A DNA stretch of 64,000 nt, taken from the NCBI GenBank assembly GCA_964570765.1, contig CAZMZF010000014.1:1-64000 (forward strand), in the 5' to 3' direction. Made by a program: the position numbers and the translations under genes. The stretch is from CAZMZF01 sp964570765 (GTDB taxonomy: Bacteria > Zixibacteria > MSB-5A5 > RBG-16-43-9). The number at the start of each line of letters is the position of its first letter. Position 1 is the first letter of the stretch. The notes beneath the pieces were generated by a model. It searched no databases and was not told where the DNA came from. It saw only the letters and a list, made by a program, of their open reading frames with translations. Shown here in pieces: positions 25,088 to 35,176 of the stretch.

Positions 25088-26356
25088 ATGCCGGAGAAAA
25101 TTCTTTTTAAATATATCGATCAGCCTGACCAGTACCGGATCGATACCTATATGAAAAATGGAGGGTATCAGGCAGTTCCCAGAGTCTTAAAGGAGCTTTC
25201 TCCGGAACAGGTTATCGATATAGTAAAGAAATCTGGTTTGAGAGGGAGGGGTGGAGCAGGATTCCCCACTGGTTTGAAATGGGGATTTGTGCCTAAGGAT
25301 TCACCCAAGAACAGGTTTTTACTCTGCAATGCAGACGAAGGAGAACCAGGAACTTTCAAAGACCGGGAGCTAATGGCAAAGAACCCGCATCAGTTGTTAG
25401 AAGGGATTATTATCGGGAGTTATGCCATAGGTGCACATCTTTCATTTATATATATCCGAGGTGAATTTGTTTTTGAGGCAAAAAGATTAGAAGAGGCAAT
25501 AATTGAGGCTAAGAATAAAGGTTTCTTAGGTGAAAATATCTTGGGTTCTGGTTATGATTTGGATATAAGAGTTTATCGTGGTGGCGGAGCCTATATTTGT
25601 GGAGAGGAAACTTCTCTTTTATCATCAATCGAAGGGGTAAGGCCTCTGGTAAGGCTTAGGCCGCCCTATCCCGCAATATCCGGGTGTTATTCCTGTCCCA
25701 GCGCGGTAAACAACGTAGAAACCTTATCGAATATATCCCACATTATATTGAATGGAGCAGAATGGTATTCCAGAATCGGAACTCCTAAGAGCACCGGAAC
25801 AAAAATCTTCTGCCTTTCCGGTCAGGTTAATAAACCTGGAAACTATGAGCTTCCGATGGGGACACCATTAAGAGAGCTGATTTGTGAGCATGGTGGCGGG
25901 ATTAAAAATGGGAAAAAGCTTAAAGCCGTGATACCGGGAGGTGTTTCAACTCAGATTCTTCCTGCAAGTAAAGTGGAGGTGAAACTAGATTTCGAGTCTT
26001 TAATAGAAGCAGGCTCGATGTTAGGCAGCGGCGCGGTTATAGTTATGGATGAGGATACCTGTATGGTCAAAACAACTTATAGATTAGTCAGATTCTATGA
26101 GGAGGAATCCTGCGGCGAATGCACTCCCTGCAGGGAAGGGACTTACTGGTTGTCAAAAATTATGAGAAGGATAGAATATGGACAGGGAAGGATGGAGGAT
26201 ATCGATTTGCTATTAGACCTGTGCGACAATATCTTCGGAAAAGCCATCTGTCCTTTAGGTGATTCTGTTACGATTCCGATAAGTAGCTCTCTACAGTATT
26301 TCAGGGATGAGTATGAGTACCATATTAAGAATAAAAAATGTCTTCAGGAAAGATGA
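25088..26356 (+). CDS. nuoF: NADH-quinone oxidoreductase subunit F
   Basis: A 422-residue subunit that oxidises NADH through FMN. Visible: RGRGGAGFPTGLKW (NADH/FMN binding), CNADEGEPGTFKDRELM, YICGEETSLLSSIEG, and the N3 [4Fe-4S] ligands in ESCGECTPCREGT and KAICPLGDS. Complete length. It is followed by a repeat that separates it from nuoG. Confidence 0.95.
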   Translation: MPEKILFKYIDQPDQYRIDTYMKNGGYQAVPRVLKELSPEQVIDIVKKSGLRGRGGAGFPTGLKWGFVPKDSPKNRFLLCNADEGEPGTFKDRELMAKNPHQLLEGIIIGSYAIGAHLSFIYIRGEFVFEAKRLEEAIIEAKNKGFLGENILGSGYDLDIRVYRGGGAYICGEETSLLSSIEGVRPLVRLRPPYPAISGCYSCPSAVNNVETLSNISHIILNGAEWYSRIGTPKSTGTKIFCLSGQVNKPGNYELPMGTPLRELICEHGGGIKNGKKLKAVIPGGVSTQILPASKVEVKLDFESLIEAGSMLGSGAVIVMDEDTCMVKTTYRLVRFYEEESCGECTPCREGTYWLSKIMRRIEYGQGRMEDIDLLLDLCDNIFGKAICPLGDSVTIPISSSLQYFRDEYEYHIKNKKCLQER

Positions 26357-26367
26357 ACTAAAGTCAT

Positions 26368-26455
26368 TGTCATTCTGACCCCGCCTTTGGCGGGGGAAGA
26401 ATCTGTATAGATTCTTCGGTCGTCCATCAATGGCGAGACTCCCTCAGAATTACAG
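26368..26455. repeat. TGTCATTCTGA palindromic repeat between nuoF and nuoG
   Basis: ATTGTCATTCTGAC at the left and CCTCAGAATTACAG at the right are imperfect complements, with the inner hairpin CCCCGCCTTTGGCGGGG (26379-26395) and AGAATCTGTATAGATTCT. It is the same family as 22439-22543. It is open in the nuoG frame, which makes the nuoG start look earlier than it is. Confidence 0.75.
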
Positions 26456-26468
26456 TCAAAGAGAAAAA

Positions 26469-29120
26469 ATGATTAGTTTAACTATAGATGATAAATTAAT
26501 TGAGATAGAAGAGGGGAAGACTATCTTAGAGGCAGCCAAAAAAGTCGGAATAGAGATCCCTACTTTTTGCTGGCACGAGAAATTAAAAGTTCTTGGTGGT
26601 TGCAGGGTCTGTCTGGTTGAGGTGGAGAAATGGCTCAAGTTACAGATCGCCTGCAATACTCAGGTAACTCAAGGTATGGTGGTAAAAACCAACACCCCTG
26701 AGGTAATTAAAGCCAGAAAAGGGATAGTGGAGCTACTTTTAATCAATCATCCTTTAGATTGTCCTACCTGCGATAAGGGAGGAGAATGCGAACTGCAGGA
26801 GATCACTTTCAAATATGGCTCTGATAGAAGCAGGTTCATTGAGGAGAAGAGAAGACATATTGTAGATAAAAACTCAACTTTTGATGACCTTAAAATCGGT
26901 CCACAGATAATCAGGAATCAAAACCGCTGCATCTATTGTCTTAAATGCATCCGCTTCTTGAAAGAGATAGCTGGCGAATATGATCTGGGAGCATTTAGAA
27001 GAGGTCCAAAAAGCGAGATTAATGTTCTCCCGGGTATACCCATGACTAACATCTATTCCGGGAATACCGTTGAAATCTGCCCGGTTGGAGCATTAACTGC
27101 CAAATCTTTTAGATATAAAATCAGGGTCTGGAAAACTCAAAAGATAAGAAGCATCTGTCCTTTTTGCGGGGATGGATGTAATCTAACTCTATGGGTTGAT
27201 CAGAACAAGCTTTATAGAATGACTTCCAGAAGGAACGATAAAATAGATGAGGGGTTCATCTGCGATAGAGGGAGATGGGGTTATGATCTGGTTAGCCATC
27301 CTGAGAGGATTAAATCGCCCCTTTTAAAAAAGAACGGGAAATTAGTGGAGACAACCTGGGAAGAGGCTTATGGTTATATTATAACAAAGCTCCTGGAGAT
27401 AAAAGAAAAATTAAGTCCTAAAGCTTTAGCCGGTATAGGATCGGAGAGGGCTACAAACGAAGGTAACTATGTTTTCCAGAAATTCTTCAGAACGGTTTTA
27501 GGGACTAATAATTTAGACCACCGGGTAAGTTTCAAAAAGATTCTGGAAAGCCCCGGGCTTTTTGATTATTCTAAATCTTATACCATGACTAGTTCCATAG
27601 AGGAGATAGAAAAAGCAAAAACGATTTTAATCTTTGGCTCTGATATTAATTCAGAACATCCCATAATAAGTTTAAGGGTTAGAAAAGCAGTGTCTATAAA
27701 CGAGTCAAACCTTTTAATAGCTAACCCAAAAAGGATAAAGTATAGTTCTTTAGCAGAGAAGGAGTTAATTTATAAATGCGGTTCTGAGGGGGTTTTAATC
27801 AATGGTCTAATGAATGTTATATTATCTGAAAACTTATATGCCAGAAAAGTAGAGGAGAAAGAAATTGAAAAAATGAAGAGAGGAGTAGAAAATTATTCTC
27901 TCTCAAAAGTGTCAGAGATGACTGGAATAGATGAGGAAACTATAAAAGCTTTTGCCAGAAAAATTGCCCGCTCGGAAAACATAATTATCCTTTCCGGCAG
28001 ATGGATTAGCCAGAGTCCACAGGTAGAGGGACTGATAAAATCTTTGAATAACCTGTTGCTCTTAATCGGAAGATGGGGTGAAAAGCACTCTGGATTTAAT
28101 CTCCTCCGGGAGAAGAATAACTCTCAGGGCGCTTTAGATATGGGGATATTGCCAGATAGACTGCCAGGATTTATTCCAGTTGAAGATGAAGTTGGCAGGG
28201 AAAGATTAGAGAAAATCTGGAATGCACAGATACCTAAAGAAAGAGGTCTTAATTTTACCGAGATTCTATTAGCTATCAACGCTGATAAGATCAAAGGATT
28301 ATATATAATGGGAGAAAACCCAGTAGAAAATTTTCCTGATAGAGAGTATATGGAATCAACCTTGAAAAAGTTAGATTTTTTAGCGGTTCAGGATATTTTT
28401 CTCTCGGAGACCGCAAAAATAGCGGATGTAGTCCTGCCGGGGGTTAGCTTTGCTGAGAAAGATGGAACCTTCACCAATGTCGAGAGAAGGGTACAGAAAC
28501 TTGATCGAGCTTTAACTCCGCTTCATCAATCTAAACCTGACTGGCAGATAATCTGCGAGCTTTCATCGCTTATGGGGTTTAAACAGGATTATGCCTCGAC
28601 CTTCCAGATAACCGAGGAGATAGCCCAGGCTTCACCCATTTATGGAGGGATAAAAGCTGACAGATTAGATAACTGCGGATTGCAATGGCCCTGTTTAAAT
28701 CTTAATGATTCAGGCACAGAGGCGCTTCTGCCAGATAATTTCTTAAACAAAGTAACAGAACTTGAACTGGTCGATTTTGTGGAAATTCCGGAGGATAGCG
28801 AATATCCGTTTATCTTAATAACTGGCAACCTGGCTCATCACTCCGGGAAATTAACTTTTTACTCGGAAAACCTTTGCTCAATTTCAGCTGAAGGTTTTTG
28901 TCAGATAAGTCCGGTTGATGCAGAAAATCAAAATTTGAAAACAAATGAGGAGGTTTGGGTAGAATCCTCTAAAGGTAAATTAAAGGTAAAATTAAAAATA
29001 GATGATTCTGTAAATCCAGGCACAGTTTTTATCCCTTTGAATTTTAAAGAGATTAAGATTAATTTGCTTTTAGATAAAGATAAATTAATCGATAAGGTGA
29101 GGATAACTAAGGCTGAATAA
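26469..29120 (+). CDS. nuoG: NADH-quinone oxidoreductase subunit G
   Basis: An 883-residue iron-sulfur subunit with a molybdopterin-oxidoreductase-like domain. It has an N-terminal [2Fe-2S] domain (CWHEKLKVLGGCRVC and further cysteine), the HPLDCPTCDKGGEC cluster, CIYCLKC with CPVGALTA, and CPFCGDGCNLTLWV plus FICDRGRW, which is the four-cysteine N7-type motif. From about residue 215 a formate-dehydrogenase-like domain follows, without a recognisable Mo ligand role in complex I. ATG 26469 is chosen over a frame start at 26430 because the latter lies in repeat sequence. Confidence 0.9.
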   Translation: MISLTIDDKLIEIEEGKTILEAAKKVGIEIPTFCWHEKLKVLGGCRVCLVEVEKWLKLQIACNTQVTQGMVVKTNTPEVIKARKGIVELLLINHPLDCPTCDKGGECELQEITFKYGSDRSRFIEEKRRHIVDKNSTFDDLKIGPQIIRNQNRCIYCLKCIRFLKEIAGEYDLGAFRRGPKSEINVLPGIPMTNIYSGNTVEICPVGALTAKSFRYKIRVWKTQKIRSICPFCGDGCNLTLWVDQNKLYRMTSRRNDKIDEGFICDRGRWGYDLVSHPERIKSPLLKKNGKLVETTWEEAYGYIITKLLEIKEKLSPKALAGIGSERATNEGNYVFQKFFRTVLGTNNLDHRVSFKKILESPGLFDYSKSYTMTSSIEEIEKAKTILIFGSDINSEHPIISLRVRKAVSINESNLLIANPKRIKYSSLAEKELIYKCGSEGVLINGLMNVILSENLYARKVEEKEIEKMKRGVENYSLSKVSEMTGIDEETIKAFARKIARSENIIILSGRWISQSPQVEGLIKSLNNLLLLIGRWGEKHSGFNLLREKNNSQGALDMGILPDRLPGFIPVEDEVGRERLEKIWNAQIPKERGLNFTEILLAINADKIKGLYIMGENPVENFPDREYMESTLKKLDFLAVQDIFLSETAKIADVVLPGVSFAEKDGTFTNVERRVQKLDRALTPLHQSKPDWQIICELSSLMGFKQDYASTFQITEEIAQASPIYGGIKADRLDNCGLQWPCLNLNDSGTEALLPDNFLNKVTELELVDFVEIPEDSEYPFILITGNLAHHSGKLTFYSENLCSISAEGFCQISPVDAENQNLKTNEEVWVESSKGKLKVKLKIDDSVNPGTVFIPLNFKEIKINLLLDKDKLIDKVRITKAE

Positions 29121-29123
29121 ATT

Positions 29124-30104
29124 ATGTTAGAATTTGTTATTATAACTTTAATCAAGATAGTTGTTTTCTTAGTGATCTGGCTTTTAGGGATGGCTTATCT
29201 TACCTGGCTGGAAAGGAAGCTTTTAGGTGATTTTCAAGTGAGGTTCGGGCCTCTGTATGTTGGCCCCTATGGACTTTTGCAACCAATTGCGGATGGGTTA
29301 AAACTTTTCTTTAAAGAAGACATTACCCCTTCTTCTGCTTCTAAACTGGTCTATACTTTAGCTCCGCTTTTGACCTTTGTGCCAGCTTTTATCATCTTCG
29401 GGGTAATTCCTATAGGAGATAAAATAACTCTGTTCGGGAAAGAGATAGAGCTTGTGGTCTCTAACTTGAACGTAGGTGTGCTTTATGTCTTAGCAGTCTT
29501 CTCTATTTCAATCTATGGGATAGTTTTGGCTGGCTGGTCCTCCAACAGCAAATACCCGCTCATTGGTGGGATCAGGTCAACTGCCCAGATGATAAGTTAT
29601 GAGGTCTCTTTGGGTTTATCTTTGATAGGGCTTTTAATGATATCAGGCAGTTTGAACCTGGTAGAGATAGTAAAATCACAGGACAGTTTTTTTCACTGGT
29701 ATATTTTCCGACAGCCCTTAGGTTTTATCATCTTCTTGATCTGCGGAATAGCAGATAATAACCGCTCACCATTTGACCTGCCAGAGGCTGAAAATGAACT
29801 GGTTGCTGGCTATTATACTGAATATTCCAGTATGAAATTCGCCCTGTTCTTCTTAGGTGAATATGGCAATATGATAAATATCGCAGCCCTTACCACAACC
29901 TTATTCTTAGGTGGATGGCACGGTCCAATACTACCTTCTTTTATCTGGTTTTTTATAAAGGTTTTCATACTCCTTTTCCTCTATATCTGGATCAGGGCAA
30001 CAGTTCCCCGTTTCAGATATGATCAGCTTATGAACTTTGGCTGGAAGGTCTTATTACCTTTAGCTCTTTTTAATATTTTCATAACTGGAATAATAATGGC
30101 TTAA
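29124..30104 (+). CDS. nuoH: NADH-quinone oxidoreductase subunit H
   Basis: A 326-residue membrane subunit with about eight transmembrane helices linking the peripheral and membrane arms and forming part of the quinone tunnel. Marks: WLERKLLGDFQVRFGPLYVG, QPIADGLKLFFKED, FDLPEAENELVAGYYTEYSS and IRATVPRFRYDQLMNFGWK. It follows nuoG by 3 bases and precedes nuoI by 4. Confidence 0.95.
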   Translation: MLEFVIITLIKIVVFLVIWLLGMAYLTWLERKLLGDFQVRFGPLYVGPYGLLQPIADGLKLFFKEDITPSSASKLVYTLAPLLTFVPAFIIFGVIPIGDKITLFGKEIELVVSNLNVGVLYVLAVFSISIYGIVLAGWSSNSKYPLIGGIRSTAQMISYEVSLGLSLIGLLMISGSLNLVEIVKSQDSFFHWYIFRQPLGFIIFLICGIADNNRSPFDLPEAENELVAGYYTEYSSMKFALFFLGEYGNMINIAALTTTLFLGGWHGPILPSFIWFFIKVFILLFLYIWIRATVPRFRYDQLMNFGWKVLLPLALFNIFITGIIMA

Positions 30105-30108
30105 TACT

Positions 30109-30576
30109 ATGTTTAATTTTGTGAAATATATAATTGCATTAATGAAAGGTCTTGCGGTCACCTTCAAGCACATCTTTAAGCCTCCTACTACCGATAGGTA
30201 CCCGAAGAAAAAAAGGGAGATGCTTCCCCGGTACCGCGGGTTGCATTATTTAGCCCGGTATGAAGATGGAAAGGAAAGATGCGTCTGCTGTGGATTATGT
30301 GCGGCTGCCTGCCCGGTTGAATGTATCTATATGGAAGGCGAAGAGAACGAAAAAGGGGAAAGGAGAGCCAAGGTGTACGAGATAAATGAGCTGAGGTGTA
30401 TTTTCTGCGGTTATTGTGAGGAAGCCTGCCCGGAAAGTGCGATCTTTCTGGGAAGAGAGTATGAGTTCACCTGTGATAACCGAATCAGTTACATATATGA
30501 TAAAGAAAAGCTATTATCTTTATTCCCAAAAGATAAGAAAAATCGTAAGAAGATCATTGGAGGAGAGATAGATTAG
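30109..30576 (+). CDS. nuoI: NADH-quinone oxidoreductase subunit I
   Basis: A 155-residue ferredoxin-type subunit carrying clusters N6a and N6b: CVCCGLCAAACPVECIYM and CIFCGYCEEACPESAIFL. The N-terminal helix (residues 1-35) lies on the membrane surface, and RYRGLHYLARYEDGKERC precedes the first cluster. Tightly packed between nuoH and nuoJ. Confidence 0.95.
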   Translation: MFNFVKYIIALMKGLAVTFKHIFKPPTTDRYPKKKREMLPRYRGLHYLARYEDGKERCVCCGLCAAACPVECIYMEGEENEKGERRAKVYEINELRCIFCGYCEEACPESAIFLGREYEFTCDNRISYIYDKEKLLSLFPKDKKNRKKIIGGEID

Positions 30577-30579
30577 AAA

Positions 30580-31083
30580 ATGGAATTTGTTTTCTTTATA
30601 ATCTTTGGAGTGTTAGCTGTCGTTTCAGCCTTAAGCGTTATACTGCAGAGAAATCCAGTCTATTCTGCCCTGTCTTTGATCATTACCCTGGGTAGTATAG
30701 CCGGTCTTTTTATACTTCAGAATGCTTTCTTTTTAGCTTTTATTCAGGTGATTGTCTATGCTGGTGCCATAATGGTCCTTTTCCTTTTTGTGATCATGCT
30801 TTTGAATTTAAGAAAAGATGAATTCGGACCGGAAAAAAGGAAGTTGCAGAGATTCTTCGCTCTGGTTTTCTCAGCCCTTATCCTGATTGAACTTTTTATC
30901 GTGGTGCGTTACATAATTTTGGGAAGAGCAGAAAAGGGTTTATCGCTTCAAGCAGACTTTGGCACGCCACAGCTTGTCGGCAGAGTACTTTTCTCTGATT
31001 ATCTTTTCCCTTTTGAGATAACCTCAATTCTTCTTTTGATCGCTATGGTGGGTGCGATCTTTTTAGCCCGGAGGGAGGAGTAG
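30580..31083 (+). CDS. nuoJ: NADH-quinone oxidoreductase subunit J
   Basis: A 167-residue membrane subunit with five predicted transmembrane helices. FIQVIVYAGAIMVLFLFVIM is the conserved third-helix region whose pi-bulge matters in coupling. It starts 3 bases after nuoI; nuoK starts 1 base after its stop. Confidence 0.93.
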   Translation: MEFVFFIIFGVLAVVSALSVILQRNPVYSALSLIITLGSIAGLFILQNAFFLAFIQVIVYAGAIMVLFLFVIMLLNLRKDEFGPEKRKLQRFFALVFSALILIELFIVVRYIILGRAEKGLSLQADFGTPQLVGRVLFSDYLFPFEITSILLLIAMVGAIFLARREE

Positions 31084-31084
31084 G

Positions 31085-31387
31085 ATGGTTCAGGTATCTT
31101 ACTATATTCTGTTAAGCGGAATCCTTTTCTCCATTGGAGTTTTAGGTTTTCTGATTAGACGAAACGTGCTGGTGGTTTTTATGTCGGTAGAGCTTATGTT
31201 AAATGCGGCTAACTTAGCCCTGGTATCTTTTGCTAAAGAGATGGGCTTAATGTCCGGGCAGGTTATGGTCTTCTTAGTTATGACCGTAGCAGCAGCGGAA
31301 GCTGGGGTTGGTTTAGCCATAATAATTCTTTTTTACAGAAATCGAAAAAGTGCAAACGTGGACGATGGGAATCTTTTGAAATGGTGA
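31085..31387 (+). CDS. nuoK: NADH-quinone oxidoreductase subunit K
   Basis: A 100-residue, three-helix antiporter-like subunit. Both buried glutamates are in place, in FMSVELMLNAANLALVSF and TVAAAEAGVGLAIIILFYR. Complete length and packed directly behind nuoJ. Confidence 0.95.
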   Translation: MVQVSYYILLSGILFSIGVLGFLIRRNVLVVFMSVELMLNAANLALVSFAKEMGLMSGQVMVFLVMTVAAAEAGVGLAIIILFYRNRKSANVDDGNLLKW

Positions 31388-31403
31388 AAAAATATAACCA
31401 CGG

Positions 31404-31447
31404 AGCCGAGCCTTCAAGGCTCAGCGGAGGTTTGAAACCTCCGCTAC
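31404..31447. repeat. Palindromes between nuoK and nuoL
   Basis: GAGCCTTCAAGGCTC is followed by GCGGAGGTTTGAAACCTCCGCTAC (31424-31447). The second is a perfect 8-9 bp stem ending in GCTAC, an element of the GTAG/CTAC family. Confidence 0.8.
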
Positions 31448-31478
31448 GCGAGAATAAATTGGTAAAGCAGGATTGTAT

Positions 31479-33386
31479 ATGATCGAATATATCTGGTTAA
31501 TACCTTTACTTCCTCTGTCAGGATTTTTAATCAACGGGATTCTGGGTAAAAAATTGGGGAAGACTCTTGTTTCCTGGATTGGATGTGGCTCGGTCGGGCT
31601 CTCTTTTCTTATCTCAATAAAAGTTTTATTTGAGCTTCTATCCTTTCCAGCCGAGGGGAGAGTTTTTGAAAAAATAGTCTTTCCCTGGATTTACTCCGGA
31701 CTTTTCAAGGTTAATGTCTCTTTTTTGATTGACCCCTTGTCCGGTATTATGCTTTTAGTGGTAACCGGAGTGGGATTTTTAATCCATATCTATTCGGTTG
31801 GTTATATGGCAGAGGATAAAGGTTTTTCCAGATTTTTCTCCTTCCTTAACCTTTTCGTTTTCTCGATGTTGATGCTGGTTTTAGCCAACAATTTCCTTTT
31901 GCTTTACTTGGGCTGGGAAGCAGTAGGATTATGTTCTTATCTTTTGATCGGTTTCTGGTATGAGAAAAAATCTGCTTCGGATGCGGCCAAGAAAGCTTTC
32001 ATAGTAAATCGAATTGGAGATTTCGGTTTCGCATTAGGAGTTATGCTTATCTTCTGGACTTTTGGGAGTCTTAATTATACAGATGTTTTTCAGACCGCTC
32101 CTTCGACTCTTATCGCAGGTGGTGGTTTGGTAACTGCGATCACCTTGCTTCTATTTATGGGAGCAGTGGGGAAGTCTGCCCAGATACCTTTATATGTCTG
32201 GCTTCCGGATGCGATGGAAGGACCTACCCCGGTCTCAGCTTTAATTCATGCGGCTACCATGGTAACTGCCGGGGTTTATATGGTAGCCAGATGTCATATT
32301 CTGTATGAGTTAGCTCCATTCACTATGGGTCTGGTTGCCATTATCGGGGCTATTACAGCAATCTATACCGCTTCTATCGGGATGGTGCAGAACGATATAA
32401 AGAGAGTTTTAGCTTATTCAACCATAAGCCAGCTTGGCTATATGTTCCTTGGATGTGGTGTGGGCGCTTTTGCGGCCGGGATTTTTCATCTAATGACCCA
32501 TGCCTTTTTCAAGGCTCTGCTCTTCTTGGGTGCTGGGAGCGTGATGCATGCTCTATCCGGTGAACTGAATATGCAGAAGATGGGTGCTCTCAGGAAAAAA
32601 CTTCCAGCTACTTTCTGGACCGTCTTCATGGCCGTTTTAGCCATCTCTGGAATACCTCTATTCTCTGGTTTCTTTAGCAAGGATGAAATCCTCTGGAAAG
32701 CTTTTTCTCAGGGTAATATTATCCTCTGGCTTATTGGAGTGGTAACGGCTGGGTTGACTGCTTTTTATATGTTCCGGTTACTGTTCTTGACTTTCTTTGG
32801 AAAGTCCAGAGTGGAGGAATCGGTTGAACATCACATACACGAATCTCCAAAAGTGATGACCATACCTTTGATGATTTTAGCAGTTCTATCTGTTATCGGT
32901 GGATATGTAGGGATTCCCAAATCCCTGGGAGGAGGGAATGGGTTCGAACACTTTTTAAGTCCAGTCTTTGGTGAAAAAGGGGAGATAGCGATACATTCCC
33001 CCTTAACTGAATATCTAGTGATGGCAGTCTCAGTTGCAGTGGCTTTGCTGGGCATATTTTTCGCCTATAGATTTTACATTAAAACCCCTGAGCTTCCCAA
33101 AAGGTTAGCTGAAAGATTTAGTTTCCCATATAAAGTTCTTTTGAATAAATATTATGTAGATGAGCTTTATTTCAAGATAATAGTTAATCCTTTATTGAAA
33201 TTCGCCACTTTCTTATGGCAATTCTTTGATATAAAAATTATCGATGAGATGGCGAATGGACTTGCAGGTTTAGTTTACTGGTTTGCCGGAGTGGGCAGAA
33301 AGATTCAAACCGGATATGTGCGTAACTATGCCTTGGGAATGGTTCTGGGCGCACTTTTAATCTTAGCTTATTTTATTTTGAGATGA
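31479..33386 (+). CDS. nuoL: NADH-quinone oxidoreductase subunit L
   Basis: A 635-residue proton-pumping subunit with about 16 transmembrane helices and the long lateral helix near the C-terminus. Marks: LGWEAVGLCSYLLIGFWYEK with the conserved glutamate, and GAVGKSAQIPLYVWLPDAMEG followed by PTPVSALIHAATMVTAGVY, which carry the pumping lysine and histidines. ATG 31479 is two codons after a TTG at 31473; the ATG is preferred. Confidence 0.95.
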   Translation: MIEYIWLIPLLPLSGFLINGILGKKLGKTLVSWIGCGSVGLSFLISIKVLFELLSFPAEGRVFEKIVFPWIYSGLFKVNVSFLIDPLSGIMLLVVTGVGFLIHIYSVGYMAEDKGFSRFFSFLNLFVFSMLMLVLANNFLLLYLGWEAVGLCSYLLIGFWYEKKSASDAAKKAFIVNRIGDFGFALGVMLIFWTFGSLNYTDVFQTAPSTLIAGGGLVTAITLLLFMGAVGKSAQIPLYVWLPDAMEGPTPVSALIHAATMVTAGVYMVARCHILYELAPFTMGLVAIIGAITAIYTASIGMVQNDIKRVLAYSTISQLGYMFLGCGVGAFAAGIFHLMTHAFFKALLFLGAGSVMHALSGELNMQKMGALRKKLPATFWTVFMAVLAISGIPLFSGFFSKDEILWKAFSQGNIILWLIGVVTAGLTAFYMFRLLFLTFFGKSRVEESVEHHIHESPKVMTIPLMILAVLSVIGGYVGIPKSLGGGNGFEHFLSPVFGEKGEIAIHSPLTEYLVMAVSVAVALLGIFFAYRFYIKTPELPKRLAERFSFPYKVLLNKYYVDELYFKIIVNPLLKFATFLWQFFDIKIIDEMANGLAGLVYWFAGVGRKIQTGYVRNYALGMVLGALLILAYFILR

Positions 33387-33405
33387 TTATGTAAGTTTTT
33401 ATTTT

Positions 33406-33549
33406 GTAGTGCGAGGTCGTCAAGGTCTTGAGACTTTTAGCCTCGCTTAAGCGACCCTGTCCTACGGTGTCTACGACAGACGTAGTCTCCGTTAATAGTA
33501 AAAGAGTCGCACTACAAAAATTAGATGGAGGTCTGAAGACCTCCGCTAC
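33406..33549. repeat. Composite palindrome between nuoL and nuoM
   Basis: An outer pair GTAGTGCGA...GTCGCACTAC (33406-33515) encloses GGTCTTGAGACTTTTAGCCTC and TCCTACGGTGTCTACGACAG segments. It is followed by the perfect stem GGAGGTCTGAAGACCTCC plus GCTAC (33527-33549). The outer CACTAC end and inner inserts suggest stepwise nesting. Confidence 0.75.
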
Positions 33550-33561
33550 ATTACAATCAAG

Positions 33562-35142
33562 ATGAATATGTCAGGATATATCTTAACACTTTTGGTTTTT
33601 ATCCCGTTAGCGGGTGGACTTTTGCTTCTTTTAGTTGGTAGAGAAAAGGTTGGAGCGATAAAATCGTTTGCCTTTATGGTTTCTCTTATTAATTTCTTTA
33701 TATCACTTTATCTCTATTTTAATTTTCAAACAGGTAATCCCGGTTTCCAGTTTGAGATCGACCGTATCTGGATTCAGAGTTTAGGGATCAACTTCCATTT
33801 AGGTATAGACGGGATAAGTTTATTTCTGGTTCTTCTTACTACTTTCCTTTCACCATTAGCTATACTTTCCTCCTGGAGTGCGATTCAGGAGAAGATAAAG
33901 GGGTATATGATTATCATGCTTTTCCTGGAAGCAGGTATGATCGGTGTTTTTGTGAGCCTGGATCTGTTTTTATTCTATGTTTTCTGGGAAGCAATGCTGG
34001 TGCCGATGTATTTCCTGATCGGAATCTGGGGAGGTCCACGCAAAATCTATGCAACTATCAAGTTCGTCCTCTTCACGATGTTAGGCAGTATCTTTATGTT
34101 AGTGGCTATTCTGGTTTTATATTTTATGAACTATAATTATACGGGCGAGTATAGTTTTGATCTTTTGAAAATTTTACAACTGCCCATTCCCTTAGGTGCT
34201 CAAACCTGGTTATTCTTAGCTTTCGCCTTAGCTTTTGCAATTAAAGTGCCGATCTTTCCTTTCCATACCTGGCTTCCAGATGCACACGTTGAAGCTCCTA
34301 CTGCCGGAAGTGTTCTTTTAGCCGGCGTGTTACTGAAGATGGGGACTTACGGTTTCTTGAGATTCTGCTTGCCTTTGTTTCCGAATGCTTTTATGAATTT
34401 CGTTCCTCTTTTCTCCATTCTGGCAATTATCGGGATAATTTATGGGGCTCTGGTTTCCACTATGCAGAAGGATATAAAAAGTTTAGTGGCTTTTTCCAGC
34501 GTGAGCCATCTTGGGTTTGTGATGTTAGGTCTTTTTGCTTTGAATATGCAGGGAATTGAGGGGGGTATACTGCAGATGATTAATCATGGTATCTCAACCG
34601 GGGCATTGTTCTTAATCGTGGGGATGATCTACGAGAGGAGGCATACTCGCTTGATTGAGGATTATGGTGGGATTGCCAAAGTGGTTCCAGTTTTTGCAGT
34701 TTTCTTTATGATTGTAACTTTATCCTCTATCGGGTTACCCGGAACCAACGGGTTTGTAGGTGAATTTTTAATCCTCTTAGGTGCATTTAGTTCAAAAACA
34801 GTTTATGCGGTCTTAGGAGCAGTGGGGATTATCTTAGCCGCGGTCTATATGCTCTGGATGATACAAAGGGTTTTGTTCCAGGAGATAAAAAATAAGGAGA
34901 ACGAAAAACTTACAGATTTGAATTTAAGGGAGAAGTTAATCTTAATTCCGATAGTCCTTTTAATCTTCTGGATCGGTTTTTATCCCAAGCCGTTTTTGTC
35001 TAAAATAGAACCTTCGGTTAAGAATATGCTGGAATATGTCAATGATAAAACCAATTTATCAACTTCAGTGGAAAAAGAATGTATTAAAAGATGTGAAATG
35101 ATGGAGGAATCAGGCTCGATTCAGGTGGTAGGTGATAGGTAA
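33562..35142 (+). CDS. nuoM: NADH-quinone oxidoreductase subunit M
   Basis: A 526-residue proton-pumping subunit with about 14 transmembrane helices. FYVFWEAMLVPMYFLIGIWG holds the conserved glutamate, and FAIKVPIFPFHTWLPDAHVE the lysine and histidine of the pumping path. The last residues (after about 500) are not conserved; the end, IQVVGDR, is coded by the GGTGGTAGGTGATAGG low-complexity repeat, so the stop was probably supplied by repeat DNA. Confidence 0.95.
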   Translation: MNMSGYILTLLVFIPLAGGLLLLLVGREKVGAIKSFAFMVSLINFFISLYLYFNFQTGNPGFQFEIDRIWIQSLGINFHLGIDGISLFLVLLTTFLSPLAILSSWSAIQEKIKGYMIIMLFLEAGMIGVFVSLDLFLFYVFWEAMLVPMYFLIGIWGGPRKIYATIKFVLFTMLGSIFMLVAILVLYFMNYNYTGEYSFDLLKILQLPIPLGAQTWLFLAFALAFAIKVPIFPFHTWLPDAHVEAPTAGSVLLAGVLLKMGTYGFLRFCLPLFPNAFMNFVPLFSILAIIGIIYGALVSTMQKDIKSLVAFSSVSHLGFVMLGLFALNMQGIEGGILQMINHGISTGALFLIVGMIYERRHTRLIEDYGGIAKVVPVFAVFFMIVTLSSIGLPGTNGFVGEFLILLGAFSSKTVYAVLGAVGIILAAVYMLWMIQRVLFQEIKNKENEKLTDLNLREKLILIPIVLLIFWIGFYPKPFLSKIEPSVKNMLEYVNDKTNLSTSVEKECIKRCEMMEESGSIQVVGDR

Positions 35143-35176
35143 TAGGTGGTAGGTTATAGGAAGAAAGGAGGAAATT